A stretch of 64,000 nt of DNA from Cercis canadensis (GCA_003255065.1 QAOA01005236.1:1-64000), one strand, 5' to 3'; counted from the first letter of the stretch, positions 38,022 through 51,060 are shown. Numbers and translations are program-made. The notes: generated by a model from the letters alone, not told the origin.

Positions 38022-38714
38022 TCAAGGAGATTTTCTAGTTATCATAATAATACTTGTCATTCGCAATCCAGTCAAAGTAACATTACTTGATCTAATAAAC
38101 CGTGAATTCCTAAACAAACCCACAATCTCCCTCACCTCATCATCCCCACATTGCTCAACAAGAAGCAAACACACCCCACCAGGCCGGACCGTCCTCTCCA
38201 TCTCCGATGCAAATCGAGACGGAAACAAGGCCTCGGCCAAATGGCCACTAAATGCCAAATCAAAGGCATGATCAAAGAAGGGCAAGTTGTGAGGATCAGC
38301 TCGACTCACCAATGGTGCTGAATCAATCAATTCGACTCCGGTAACGTCAAGTATCCCCATATCGGACAGCGCCATGACCTCGTGACCCGCTCCGGCGGAT
38401 ACACAAACAACTTTCGAGTGGTTATGGAGAAGACCCAGATCCTGAATTGGCTTGAAAAATTGAATGTAGGAGTTGACCTTCTTTTGCCAGTCTTTGGTGG
38501 ACCAGAGGCGCTTATTCTTCTTGTCAATGGGAACAAGCTCGCGAGGCGAGTAGTCACAGGAGGACTTGGGGAATCTAAGGTGGGGTTTGTGGGGTGAGTC
38601 CCGAGGAACACAGGTTTCTGGGGTTTGAAGGAAGAGAAGGAGAAGGGTGAGTGAAGCTATGGTTATAGCGGTGCATGAGATCCTGTTAAGAAAAATCTGA
38701 ATATGCCTATCCAT
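38022..38714 (-). CDS. Membrane-anchored SAM-dependent methyltransferase-like protein
   Basis: 230 aa, single exon, ATG at 38714. The N-terminus has one membrane helix (about 12-29, SCTAITIASLTLLLLFLQ), so it is probably a type II endomembrane protein. The class I methyltransferase core follows: motif I VVCVSAGAGHEV (102-113), the acidic end of strand 2 in VTGVELID (124-131), LPFFDHAFDLAFSGH (144-158) and a RTVRPGG post-motif (174-180). These are SAM-binding features; motif I reads AGAG rather than the usual GxGxG. The substrate is unknown. Similar Arabidopsis proteins are annotated only as methyltransferase superfamily. Confidence 0.87.
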   Translation of the reverse strand: MDRHIQIFLNRISCTAITIASLTLLLLFLQTPETCVPRDSPHKPHLRFPKSSCDYSPRELVPIDKKNKRLWSTKDWQKKVNSYIQFFKPIQDLGLLHNHSKVVCVSAGAGHEVMALSDMGILDVTGVELIDSAPLVSRADPHNLPFFDHAFDLAFSGHLAEALFPSRFASEMERTVRPGGVCLLLVEQCGDDEVREIVGLFRNSRFIRSSNVTLTGLRMTSIIMITRKSP

Positions 38715-38953
38715 TTTTCCCTGCCGATGTGATGTTTAAATCAATTTCCCTTCTTTTCTTCAGCTCTAGAAATTTGGCGGTCATGTAAGCTAAAGGTATA
38801 ATGGGATCACTGGGAAGTTAGCGATGGCAGAAAGGTTATGACTGAGACACGAGATGAAGGAGAAAATGCTATTGCTGGATCAACTTTGAGTGACAACCAA
38901 TTATTCGAAAAGGGAAAAGCTAAATGCAAGAACTAGGGCAAATTGACATTATT

Positions 38954-39317
38954 GAGTAAAACTCTAGTCCTTAAAAAATGTAATCATTTATTAATTTGTC
39001 CTTCAAATATTTTTTATGATAAATTAATCATTAAATTATTATTTTATAGATAAATTAGTCATTTGAAAGACAAAATTAGTAAAAAGAAAAAGAGAACTTG
39101 AATGAGAAAATGATGGTTTAAACATAGCTAGACAATATCAATAAAAAAAATTTAAGAAAATGATCTGCAGGAGTTCAGAACTTTTCTCATTAAAATATCA
39201 AATGACTAATTTGTCAGACAAAATAATAATTTAAAAACCAATTTGTCACTAAAAATTTTTAAAAGACGAATTTGTCAATAACTACATTTTTCAATGACTA
39301 AATTTTTTTTTTACTCT
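38954..39317. mobile_element. Foldback MITE, same family as 1806-2174
   Basis: A 364-bp inverted repeat starting GAGTAAAACTCTAGTCCTT and ending with an ACTC terminus, with arms of about 115 bp containing AAATTAGTCATTTGA and AATTTGTC modules in mirror orientation. Termini and modules match the element at 1806. The flanks (GACATTATT, TAATATATT) agree at only five of nine positions, so the TSD has decayed or the end is misplaced. Confidence 0.75.
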
Positions 39318-41196
39318 AATATATTTTTTAAATTATTTATAATGATAATTTTTAAATTATTTATTTAAAAGAAAGAGTTTTAAATAATTTATTATTTTTT
39401 AAATAAAAGTAAAACATATTATACACAAATAAGTATATAAATTAAACACTAAACATACTATAAAACATTTAAATAAATTATGTGTCTACTATTTAAAAAA
39501 AAAAAAAAAAATACTTGAAAAAACGTGAATCTGAAGACGCGGCGGGTAAAGCGTGAAGCAGCAAAGAAGTTCCATGCTACCATTGATGGGTGCGATCAAC
39601 TCTCTGTCATACCCGCCTTAAGAAACCACAAGCCACCAACTTTCCTGTTTAGTGTGCTTTGCTTTGTAGCTGGCTAAGCTTTGCTACTGACTCCCCTTCC
39701 CCAGCTCCTTTCTATAGTCCCACTTTGGATATTAAATAATATCCGAGTTAACTGTTGGATGATTATTATTCCCATAGAGATACTACTACATTTGATTATG
39801 TCCACCATGTCCTAACTGCTACTGACTGCTGGGTTTAAAGGGGTTTCGAGGTAGACAGGGTGGTGATCGAGATTTGGCTACTTTCCTCTCTTCTTCTTGA
39901 GATTGGTCTAGGGTATGGTGCCCAAACCCGTATAAAGTATGTTCACTTTGAATATGCAACACACTTTAGCATTTTATCTCTTAAAGTATATTCAAAATGA
40001 ACACAGTTTAAATCTTAAAGCGTGTTTAATTTTACGTTTTTTCAAGTCTTTTTTTATAAATAATAAATACGTAATTGGTTTAAATATTTTATAACTTGTT
40101 CAGTTTATACATATTTTATTTTTATATAGTGTGTTTCACTTTCGTTTAAAAAATAATAAAATATTTAAAACTATCAATTTCAAGTAAATAGTTTAGAAAT
40201 TACCACTTTTATGTAAATAATTTGTAAAAATGTATTATTAATGTCAATTTGCCGAGAACTAGCTCTTAGACATTGCCTTTTTATTTTTGTTTTTTCCCCA
40301 TACCAAGGACACACATTTTTAACTAACTAGAATGTATTATCCTTCTAAGATGGGGATTTTGTATTATATAAAATTTCAAGATCAATTGTCATTGTAGTTT
40401 TGGCTTGGCAATTTCCCCTTGCTAATTTCATGTTGTTCATTGAAAGAATGAACTTAAGGATTAAAAAACATAAAAAAAAAAAACAAGAAATTTTTTTGGA
40501 TAAGGGTAATGTAAATTCTAAGGAGTAAAAATATACTATTTTTTTTTAATGATTTTTCGAAATTTGTAACCTCAATTTATTAATAAAAATATAAATTATT
40601 GTATTTTAGTTTGTTTAATTTATTGAAATATTAAAATATAAAATATGAAATACTTTTTTTCTAATATATCTAGTTACTTATTAGAGAACTTATTAGTTTA
40701 AATCACTTATATTTTACACTGACTTGTACTACCAACTTGACCTTATCTTAGCTTATCTATTTTTAACATTTTCTTGCATTTTTTTCCCTGTAATATGTTG
40801 CTTTTTCTATTTATACTTTTTATAGACAGAAATTCAATTTCCTAGCAGCAACACTGTTAATAGTTTTCAAGTCACATCTTACAATTTGTTTAATTTGAAT
40901 AGAATATTAGGTTAATTTCTTTATGATTTATTTTATTCCACAAATAAACTCAAATCTAATATATTTTATCTTAATTAACTTCCGAGTCTCATTCGTGATC
41001 CTTCAAATATGTTGTAACTAACTGAAAATTTTCCGAATCTAAAACAAACTCTCTTTTTCAACTAACTTCACTCTTTGAAAAGTTCAAAGTCTAATTAAAC
41101 AAAGCATCTCACATTCCAAAGACAAAGGAAACAAAACTACCTCGTATCACCATCTCATAAGCAAAGAGAGGAGATGAAGCTAAGGTGAATAGTACA
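39318..41196. other. AT-rich intergenic and F-box upstream region
   Basis: Very AT-rich, with long A and T runs. No gene was recognised. The last 150 bp are the probable 5' UTR of the F-box gene. Confidence 0.55.
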
Positions 41197-43081
41197 ATGG
41201 AAACAAGATCTACAAAACGCAGGAAGATTTCTGAGATTCTAAAGCAGAATGAATTTGAAATCGGCATTGATCGGATTAGTGATCTTCCAGATGCTATTCT
41301 TCATTATATTCTTTTCCTCCTCCCTATCAAATGTGTTGCACAAATGAGTGTTTTATCAAAGAGATGGAAATTTCTTTGGACCACTTTTCCTGATCTTGAT
41401 TTCACCACTCTTTGTCCATTTTCCATTTCAAACTTGGAGAAACAATCATATCCTGTAGCTACCACAAGCACATCAATGGATTTCATGAACCAAGTTTTTT
41501 CTGTTCGTGACAAGCACTCAGATATTGGGATTCTTCGGTTTCATGCGGGTCTAAGCTTTTCTCGTCTAAACCGTTTGATCCGCAGTGCCATTAGGCATAA
41601 TGTTAGAGAGCTTGATGTTGAAGTTGCCACAAATGATTACTTTAACTTCCCAAGATGTGTTATAGGGAGTGAATCTTTAAGGGTTTTTAGATTAAAATCA
41701 CGTCACCCTGGTTTTCGTTTGCTTCCTTCATCTATTATGATTTCTGGATTCCAATCTCTACAAAGCCTCTCGCTTTCCCTCATCATTTTCGACAAGCAAT
41801 CTTCTCTCTTTGATTTGTTCTCTCATTCATCATTTCCTTTCTTGAAGAATTTGTACCTAGATGCATGCTTTGGATTGAAATACCTCCATGTTGGTTGCCG
41901 GGCACTTGAAGATTTTAGTTTAGAAAACTGTTTCAAGCTACAAGGTTTGGATATCTCAGGTGCCAAATTAGAAAGACTGAAGGTAGCAAGTTGTTTTGAT
42001 GCATATAGTGACAAGAGTTGGGTTAAAATCAATGCACCTAAGCTCAGACATTTGTTCTGGGAATATAATGCAGTCACTGACACCACAATTTTTGAGCATT
42101 CAAGTTTCTTGCATGAGGCCTCCATCAGTTTCTTTATATTGCATGAAGATATTAGTATGAGTAAGCTTCAAAGTGTTAACAATTTCTTGTCTGGCCTATC
42201 TCATGCTCATAGTTTGACCCTTGAAAGCCAGCCTGTTGAGGTAATTAATTTTTCAGTCTCTTTAATTAGTCGTACAAATGTTTGAACCTATATGATAACT
42301 TGATATATTGTATTGCCTTGTTGAGAGATTAATTTTTGTAAAATCATTCAATGTACAAGGATATATAAGGCTTTCTTAATTTTCTTTGCTGAATAACATT
42401 AACTTATACTACTTTTTGGTTGTTTTTCTAATTTAATAATGAACCAGAGCAGGCAATTTTTTTTGACCTCCCTTTGTGTTGCAGGTTCTATCAAACAGCA
42501 ACTTTCTTGCAGTGAATCTTCAGCAATTTTATAATCTGAAATCATTAGAGTTGCGTACAGGTTTCAACAAAAGTAATTTCCATGGTTTAGCATGCCTATT
42601 TAGGAGCTCTCCTACACTGCACACTCTGATTCTCAAGATCATTAATGATTATAAGATCGAAAGAAAAGTAAGTAATAGTAATAACAATAGCATAGATGTA
42701 AATCTTATATATACACTCACACTGAGTATACTTTTTAATTACAAGTTTTATATAAATATCCCTTTTTCTGCGATTCAGCAATGGAATAAGGACTTGTGGG
42801 ACCTGAGTAGCACTGAGGAAGAGCAGTATTGGGAGTCTCAGACGCAAACTCTCAAGTCCTTTCTGCAACACTTGAAAGTGGTGAAAATTCATGGGTTTCT
42901 AGAATGTGAGAATGAAGTTACGCTCGCAAAGTTTCTGCTCAAGAATGGGAAGGCCTTGGAAGAAATGATTTTAAGTGCAGGACATTGCAATGCTAGAGAT
43001 ACTCTTAGGCGACAAAAGATTAGGTCCCAACTCATGGGATTTTCTTGGGCTTCTTCTAATGCAAAAGTAGTTTTTCAGTAG
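41197..43081 (+). CDS. F-box/LRR protein with FBD-type C-terminus
   Basis: Substrate adaptor of SCF ubiquitin ligases by family. Exons 41197-42240, 42485-42667, 42779-43081 (GT-AG): 1530 bp, 509 aa. The open frame starts upstream at a GTG; the first ATG is 41197. The F-box is at about 26-66 (ISDLPDAILHYILFLLP...VLSKRWKFLWTTFPDLDF). Degenerate leucine-rich repeats follow (LRVFRLKS, LQSLSLSLIIF, LKNLYLDACFGLKYLHV, LEDFSLENCFKLQGLDI), then an FBD-like end (LQHLKVVKIHGFLECENEVTLAKFLLKNGKALEEMIL). Intron 2 is 111 nt and in-frame open, so retention would insert 37 residues. This family is large and fast-evolving in plants; the target is unknown. Confidence 0.9.
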
Positions 43082-43509
43082 CCTTGTCACAGGGCAATGC
43101 CATGTTCTCGGATTTGAGGATAGTGTGCATGAATTTATGAAAAGCCTGCCTCTTCTAATTAATAACTTGTGTTTAGAGACAGAGCAATAAATTTTGTAGA
43201 CAGAGGAAGATTGGTTGATTTTTGAGGTAGTTGCTTTGTTTGTGTTGTTCAAATTCAAACACAGTAAACAGAGAGCTGATTCTAGGAGAATTTTGTCCAA
43301 ACTCAAAATTTGGATAATCTAAAATTCTTAATGATTTATACCTCTTTTGGCAAAAAAAAGGGAAAAATAAAAAATTGAGTCGAAGTGAATTGCCCCTGGA
43401 AATTTGACAATTTCAATCTCTGGGCTGGAGCCAGTAGCCCAACCCATATCGATTGGGCAAGATCCACAGTAAGTTAAGGGCCCAATCAGTTTACTGTAGA
43501 ATCTAGATA
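43082..43509. other. F-box 3' flank
   Basis: Probable 3' UTR and spacer up to the MITE target site at 43501-43509. Nothing else was recognised. Confidence 0.5.
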
Positions 43510-43875
43510 GATTTAATTGCATTTTAGTTCTTTATTTTAACAATTCTTACGAGTCAGTTCTCCTACTTTAAACTCAACGATTTGGTCATTGTATTTTAGT
43601 AGGTTTGGTAGTTTTAGTTTTCTTGTTAGTTAATCAAATGATCAATCTAATGGCATGCTGATGAGGCACAGATAAATTAGTTTTTTATTGTTAAATAACT
43701 ATTTAAACATAATTAAGTCATGATAATAATAATAATAATAATAACTTTTTTGTGTCACATTAGCATGTCGTTTAGTTAACTAAGGAGAGTACTAAAATAA
43801 AATAATGAGTTTTAAAATAGAGAGACTGACTCGTAAGAATTGTTAAAATAAGATGACTAAAAATACAATTAAACC
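43510..43875. mobile_element. Mutator-type foldback MITE with 9-bp TSD
   Basis: 366 bp with long inverted arms: GATTTAATTGCATTTTAG at the left mirrors AAATACAATTAAACC at the right, and TTAACAATTCTTACGAGTCAG mirrors CTGACTCGTAAGAATTGTTAA. A (TAA)n run sits in the middle. Perfect 9-bp TSDs ATCTAGATA lie at 43501-43509 and 43876-43884. It is related in its ends to the elements at 524 and 48123. Confidence 0.92.
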
Positions 43876-43884
43876 ATCTAGATA

Positions 43885-44698
43885 ATGCTTTCAAGGTCCA
43901 CAGCTTGTTGCTTGTTTTGGTGGTTAATGAATTTTCATAGCAAAAAGACAATGCTTTCAATCTGCAACCCAAAAAAGAAACAAAGAACAAGAAAAAAGTA
44001 GGCGCCAAAGCTCCATAAGCATCTAGATGCAGAGAGCAAATCCGAGCGGGGTGTGGTAGTAGCCTAGTGCTATTCTGCCTCAGACAAGAGTTGACTATGT
44101 AAAGCTTTCGTCGGCCATAAAATTGACATGAACTTTAAATTTGGTACATGTACAATTCTGGAGATGGGAAGAAGGCAGTGGGGAAGGGCTCTCCAAAACA
44201 AAAGTTGATCTTCACCTTACCCAAATTCAAGTCTATGGAGAATCCTGAGCAAAAAACTTTTAATCCATGATCATAAGGGACAAGACAAAGGATCCAATAA
44301 ATTGAGTTCCTATAATTTTAAGTCTTCGATTTCAACTCAAAATCTGTTTGGAAAAACAAAAAAGCTTAACCAAACCTAATTTTGCGAATTGCACCTTCAC
44401 TACTGAGGGATTTGGCCGCAGATATTTAAATTGCCTTCGTTAAGAAGCGAAGAATATCAAGTTACTATTCCCCCATGCAAGTATACTTATGACGATAATC
44501 AAATAGTGAATCTGGCAAAACTTTCCTCACCGGGCATAGCCTATAGCCTATAGCCTAGCCAAATCAATCCTGCTTCATTTGCCTCTCAAAGGTGAGATAC
44601 TAGTTTGCACGTCAAAACTAATAAAAGATTACACTGGACAAGTAAAGTACTACACTTGATGGGTTATTGTTGTAATAAATCACAAGCACTAATTCCAT
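43885..44698. other. Spacer and GH3 3' flank
   Basis: No gene was recognised. The right part is the likely 3' UTR of the minus-strand GH3 gene. Confidence 0.5.
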
Positions 44699-46772
44699 TC
44701 AGTCAAGGGTGCACCAGTTCCTGTGACCAGGAATCCACTTTGGGCACTTTGGGCTGAAGTAATTTGAAACAACTTTGGAGTTCAAAAGGTCTACAATGGG
44801 AGCATATTTCACACAGCGAGGTGTCTTGTACTGATTTATGGATGCACCCTTGCTAAGAGCAAAGTCCATTAGTTTATCAAATGTCCCATTCTCCACAATC
44901 TTGATCTCCAGTGGCCCAATGGACTTGTCTGAAACTCTGCCTTGCCGATACACACTGTTGAGTGATTCTTCAACTGCAAGGCAACAGTCCTCAAAAAGGG
45001 ATGGAGGAATTGGGGTTTGCCCACTCAAGCTAATCTCCCAGTACAAAACATAGTGGCCAGGGATAGTTGCTGTGTCTGCGTAGCTCGTGTATTCTGTGAG
45101 CGAAGCACCAAATTGCACAAGATGGTTGGCTGCATTCTTCACAGCATTTTGTAGCTCAACTTCGTCAGTTTTATCAGAATCAATGCTAAGAACCACATTC
45201 TTTCGGCATACAAAGTTGAATTGAGGTGCCTTGTTCTTGAATCCTGCTACCCTGAGTATGTCACCAACCTGGTACCTATAAAGGCCTGTGATATAATAAT
45301 AATAAGTTTAGTATTAGAACTTGAAACAAATAACAATTATATATATTATGTAAAATATTCTTACTCAGTAGTACTGTAGAAGAGAACTGAAACTTTACCT
45401 GCGTAAGTGGTGACCACAAGCTCATATTCTTGACCCAATTTCACATCTACAAGATCAACTAACTCTTGCTCTGGTTGGGGAACTGAATTGTTGTGTCCAT
45501 TTTTCCTGTTGAGCGGCAAGAACTCAAAGTAGGCCATTGTGGGAATGAGGGTGTAGGAGACCTGACTTGGTTCACACAAAGGGTTCAAATTAAGGCCAAA
45601 GTAACACTCGGAAGAAGCATACATGGTGCAAACAAGGGGAAGACCATTACTGTAGTAGTCCAATATGGGAATGTACTGAGACATGGTTCCTGTGACAATA
45701 ACGTCAACATACTTGGTATTAGGCCATAACCTAGTTATGATCCCCTTCCATGACCCTTTGGCGCACTCAGCTTCTATAAAAGAAGCAAGCTTTGGATTTG
45801 GTTTGAGGATTTTCATGACAGCCTCTCTGACTGATGGGTCAGTGATTTTGGTGTCTATGGTACCGGTTCTTATGTCATTACACAAGGGAATCCAGTGCTT
45901 TTCAAGGAACTTAATGGCACGAATAAAAGCAGAAGCAAAAACAGCCCCAACGCGAAGGATTTGGTCGTTTTGAAAAAGGCCACAGAGTAACTGAGAGTAC
46001 ATGCTTTGATAAGAATCTGGGCAGAGGATGGTGTCATTGGGGCTGGTGTAGTTAGTGTAAGGATCATATGGCCTGTTCTTGAAATGGGAGCTGTTGTAGT
46101 AGCTAGTTAAAACAGGACGAGCCAGCAGTCCTCCAGGGGTCTTAGCTTCTGATTTAATAAACAAAAAGTACATCCCTTTGCCTTTGTCCAAACACGGAAC
46201 AAACTGGTTCATCACTGGCATCAAAAGGCTATAAAGCAATGACCTCCTCTCCAGCTCCTCTTCGATCGTTGGCATCAGTTTTCTCTCCCCACCAGACGTT
46301 CCAGAGCTATATATACAGACATAGATGATCAAACACATGATCAACATATATAATAAAACTTGTTCAGAGAGATGAAAGAATAAGTAAATACTGACCTAGT
46401 CAAGAATTCTGATATGGGTTTGGAACATAAAATTGGAGAGGTGTCACCCTTAGCAATACGATCAATATCTGGCTTTAAATCGTCGTAAGTGACTACAGGC
46501 ATGACCTTTTTGAAAGTGTCTCGGTCTGTGCACCCATCTAGGCCATGTCGTTGCAGGTACTCAACCTGGGCACTACGACAAAGGATTTCAGCAAGAACTC
46601 TTTTCTGGATTTCATCAGCGTTGCTGGTAACATCCTCGATGTATTTTAGAGCTTTTTTGTTGGTATCCTCAATATCACTGATAGTGATAGTATTAGTATG
46701 ACCAGTAGCATCATCAAATTCAAGCTCTTTTTTCGGATTCTGGGATAAGTACTGCTGAGGAGCTTCTGGCAT
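44699..46772 (-). CDS. GH3.6: GH3 indole-3-acetic acid-amido synthetase (GH3.5/GH3.6-like)
   Basis: Adenylates IAA (family members also use other acyl acids) and conjugates it to amino acids, lowering free auxin in the cytosol. Exons 46772-46396, 46306-45399, 45285-44699: 1872 bp, 623 aa, slightly longer than typical group II GH3s because of an N-terminal extension (residues about 1-35). ATP-binding motif 1 [10 protein letters not shown] is at 126-135, motif 2 YASSECYFG at 355-363 and motif 3 YRYQVGD at 431-437, where family members I recall have YRYRVGD. The C-terminus [15 protein letters not shown] and the MPEAP start match GH3.5/GH3.6-type enzymes, as recalled. A TGTCGG auxin-response core lies about 550 bp upstream, consistent with auxin induction. 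Confidence 0.95.
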
Positions 46773-46894
46773 GATTAACTAAATTAAGAGGAAAAAAAGT
46801 GAATGAAAGGTGAAATAGAATTGAATTAAGGAGCAAGAGCAAGAGCAAGAGCTGACTTGTGGAGTGGGTTGGGAAGGATGTGAGAGTGAGGGAC

Positions 46895-46905
46895 ATATAT
46901 ATAGA
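46895..46905 (-). promoter_or_regulatory. GH3 TATA box
   Basis: On the minus strand CTATATATATG, about 125 bp before the ATG at 46772, at a normal distance for a plant gene with a roughly 90-nt leader. Confidence 0.6.
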
Positions 46906-47323
46906 GGGAGTGAAGGCGGTTAGAGCCGCTCAGAAGAGTCCAAGCCAACAGCGCAAGGGGCGGTATGGTAAAGATGAAAATGACCTCTCCAAGTAATGGA
47001 AGATTAGGTAAGTAAAGGCTAGGTGTCGTTGATAGAAGAATTATTGTGTTTTTTAAAAGAAATTTATTTTTGAATAAGTTAAGAAGAAAAAAAGGTGGAG
47101 ATTGGGCTGGAGGAAGGAAAAATGGGGGAACCGTAAAGGGAGGTGATTGGACGGGCAATATCCGGTAAAGTCGGAGGAAGCAGAGGTGTGTCAGTACGGG
47201 GTAGTGGTACACGCGTGCTTGTACCGCGGCTGTTGTTAACAAGACCGGCAGCGCCTTCCCTATCTTCATTAATTAAATTCAACCACATACCCTTCACTTT
47301 CACGGTATACTTCCCCATTCACG

Positions 47324-47329
47324 CCGACA
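47324..47329 (-). promoter_or_regulatory. Candidate auxin response element TGTCGG
   Basis: The plus strand reads CCGACA, so the gene-sense strand has TGTCGG, a high-affinity ARF-binding core. It lies about 550 bp upstream of the GH3 start. A 6-bp site occurs by chance often; its location before an auxin-responsive family gene is the only support. Confidence 0.4.
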
Positions 47330-48113
47330 CCAATTTCTCACCATTTTTTGATACCCAATATTATTTCATGTAAAAAAGAATAAGGATGTTTTTATTTTAT
47401 GTTACACTTACACATGACATGACATGATGGCCTTATTTTATGTCAATTTTTCTCAAATAAACAATGTGTTTCTTTTATTGGTTATATATGTTGAAGGCTG
47501 GATAGGGGACTATGTATGACTTTTGACTAATTCATGACTTGCTATATTTATGCTCAAGTATAGGTACAAGTTTATATGTTTCAAGTTAAGAATATGAATA
47601 GCTTGATAGAGGGGTCTGATTTGAAAGACAATATGACATTTCATATTGAAATCAAATTCAACGAAGTAATACAGCATTGAGAGGGGCTGGTTATCTTGTT
47701 GAAAATACATGCATAATAACAACTATGAAAAATGACGCTTGACATGTTTCTATATAGAAGAAATGTGTTGTGTAATAGGTCATATGTAAGTGCGTAGCTT
47801 TTTTCTAAGACTTATCGACATCATGCTCATATGATTTCTCTTTTGCGTTAGCGTCACTCCAAACAACTGCCTAACAATCGAATTCATTTCACCCGCACAA
47901 ATGAAATGAATGGATTTTTTTTTTCTCTTCAAATTGAGATAGCGATATGATGAAGTTGAAAGCCTGCCACTTAAACTTGCAATGTTAAGTGCCGATTCTC
48001 TTCACAAAGCCGCCACTGATTATGTACACCCACGTACTGTCCACTCAATGAATTGTTACTGTCATATTTTGGACTTTTAAATCACTGTTTCTTAAACTTT
48101 TTTACTTTATTAG
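47330..48113. other. GH3 distal upstream region
   Basis: AT-rich spacer upstream of GH3; no gene recognised. It ends at the TSD of the MITE at 48123. Confidence 0.5.
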
Positions 48114-48122
48114 TATTCTATA

Positions 48123-48488
48123 GGCTTAAATGTAGTTTTGATTTTCCTATTTTATTTGAATGAACAATTTGGTTCCCTATTTTAAAAAATCACAAAATAA
48201 TCCCTACTATTTAGCATGACGTTGCACTTTTGGTCTATGACACTAACGCCGTCCAAATTTTGACTGTGAGTCTAATGTGGCATAAACGTCACCAATTATC
48301 AATATGACATATGTCCTTCTAATGTCTATGTCACGTCAGTCTCACCGTCAACTTTTGGACAGAGTTAGTATCCTAGACCAAAAGTGTAACTTAGGGGTAA
48401 ACAGTAGGGACCATAATGTGATTTTTTAAAATGGGAGACCAAATCATTCATTCAAGTAAAATAGGAGAACCAAAAATGCATTTAAGTC
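48123..48488. mobile_element. Mutator-type foldback MITE with near-perfect 9-bp TSD
   Basis: 366 bp. The left end GGCTTAAATGTAGTTTTGATTTTCC mirrors the right end GAACCAAAAATGCATTTAAGTC, and the arms pair for over 100 bp (AAATAATCCCTACTATTTAGC against GTAAACAGTAGGGACC). TSDs TATTCTATA (48114-48122) and TATTCTATC (48489-48497) match at eight of nine bases. It sits about 1.35 kb upstream of the GH3 start. Confidence 0.88.
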
Positions 48489-51060
48489 TATTCTATCGTA
48501 CATAAGGTAGCTTGGGATGAAATACTTTTGGAATGGTTTTGGATTTTGAGGTCGGAAATATGGATACAAGGTAGTTGAAGATTTTCTCATGTAATTATTG
48601 GGAGTTGTAGGGCATACCTAGTCTCTTTTAGTTTATATTGCTTATTACTTGCACGTCTTTTAAACCGACCTTTCTTCCAACTTACAAATATTTGATAAGA
48701 CCAATATCGGTTTACTCAATGAGTGAGTTGACGAAGGGACATTAGGTCCAGTTCGAATCATGTTATTGATTTTAGTAAAAATGGGGGTTTACAGATGAGC
48801 AAAAGGAGGGAGACAGCTATTTCTATTATATATGTAATAATTACCTTATCAACCTAGCTAGTTTCTTTGGAGACTATACAGCTAGCATGCGCACATATAT
48901 ATATATATATTATTCTCTCAGACTCCTATTTTAAGCGTGTTAATTGAATGCAATTTGAACTTGAGATACTTTTATGATAAGTTACTAGTTAAGTGTTCAA
49001 TTATCAAAGTTCTATACTTGTTTTTAATGAAAGCCAAAATATTTGGTGTACTTTCTCATTTTATGGTTTATGTTTCCTGCCTAAAAATAGGTTTCTATTG
49101 ATCAAATTACAAAAGATCCATTACTTTCCGATCCAAGTAATAATGCAAGTAGTTTATATATATCTTTTACATATAAAATGACTTATTCAATTGTTGTTTG
49201 GAAGCTAATAAGGTTCCAGAATAATATTAATGAGATGGTAACAGGTGTTGACTGGGCCTGTCTCCGGCTGTCTCCTTCGCGCGTGTTACTGTCACTTTCA
49301 AAATCCACGTGTTTCACAAGCTTTAGGTGTCCCCACACTCTCTTCCCATTTTTCCTAGAGTCATGAGTCAACCCCGTCTAAAAAATATTATGAGCATTAG
49401 ATTACTTAGGGTGGAAAAATGCAAAGTTTAGGAGGGTGCACCAAGGCAGGGTTTTGCTTGCCTTGTGCTTTGTGGGATTTGGATTTCATGAGAGATTTGG
49501 GAGAATGTTTATTTGGGATTACCATCTCATTCTTTCCGTGGCTCATTCACATTAATTCATTTTCTATTCTCCTTCTCCACCGTTGACTCTCTTCATCTTC
49601 GATTAATGGACTTTCATCTCATCATCTTCATCACCCCCCCATTCTGTGTCTTAAATGTTGCTGCAACCAATCACATGCTTTCATTTACTATCAATCACAT
49701 TATTATTACTATCTCCTCTATTTCACTGAAGCAACAGATTGACTATTTTCTGATACTGCAATTACTACTCTTTTAGTTTTAGTCCCAAAATTTGTTTCTA
49801 AAACTTGGCACAATCTGAATTCAAATAAATTGTTACTTTTTAAACTTGGTTTGTTTCTTGTCCCTACCAAGGAAGCAGATTGTACAAATGCCAAGATTTG
49901 CATGCATGATCACAGAGAAAGGGATTAATTTTGAGCTTGAAATTGAAACTGGATAGCAGGCTTTTGAAGATGTGGATAACTGTATGCATATTTGCACTTT
50001 GTTTTCAGGGACGAGCCCGGGGGAAGGGGGTCAGAATTCACGCCAACATGAATGATAGGCAAACAGTAGGTCCTAGTATATTGCAATTATTAAGATGATC
50101 TTCATCTAGTATACCTCTTTCCTTGCCTTTTGCTTTGCCCATGCACCGTCACACTAGCTAGCATCAACTGCTAATTTATGGCAAACACTCTTAATTGGCA
50201 CCCTAAAATTGGCCTCTGTTGTAAGAACGTGCTAGGAGAATTGTGACATTTGCAGTTTATTTCAAATACAATGGAATCGTTTTGGGTGGCACATGCCAAG
50301 TTTGGTCTTAAAAGTAGAAATTACCAATTTTGGCTAAACAACCTTTTAACATATCACTAGTCGATCGAATCTAATCGTGATCACATTCCTTTATCTTGTG
50401 TTTATGGCTGAAAACCATGTAGGAGAGTGATCTCTACTCTATACTGTGCTAACAATTGGCGACAAAAACACATGTTTTTAATTATTGTTGAACCCTACTG
50501 TTACATTTCTGCCTGAAACTTGTATCTACTTGTCATTATCGCCAATGAAACTTCATTTAATCTGATCAACACTAACACTAATTAGAAACCTTAACAAGAT
50601 AAAATAAAATAAATTAAAACCTGGATATCAGAGTTCAGAGGCTAATTAAGAAATTGGCCATTTTGAACACTTAGCAAGGGCATGTCCATGTGCATCACGG
50701 AAGCCAATATTGTTTTACAAAGGACAATATTGAGTGTTATAAAAGAATTAGTGTTTCATTATAACACTTTTTCTCGGCCTTTCCTTAGCAGTGCATAGAA
50801 CTGTGTGCTAGAAAAGCTTGTGCAAGATAGCCAAGGGAACACGATTGCATGGATTGGAAAACAAGGACATGACGCCACATTAGTCCAATACCTTAGTACG
50901 TGATTCGTACTGTTTCCTACGTATGGGAAACGTAGGACCATTTAGTTCAGATCGGCTAGCTGTACTTATCTAATTTCCAAGATTGCATTACATTGAATAT
51001 ACAAACTCTCTCATATCCCGATACAAAATAAGCCCGATTTTATAAAAACCTGCTAATTGA

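Noticed and set aside
41185-41196. F-box start at 41185
   Set aside because: The codon is GTG. The first ATG in frame is at 41197.
47079-47373. ORFs on both strands in the GH3 upstream region
   Set aside because: Low-complexity, Pro/Leu-rich or Gly-rich translations in the promoter region; no homology recognised.
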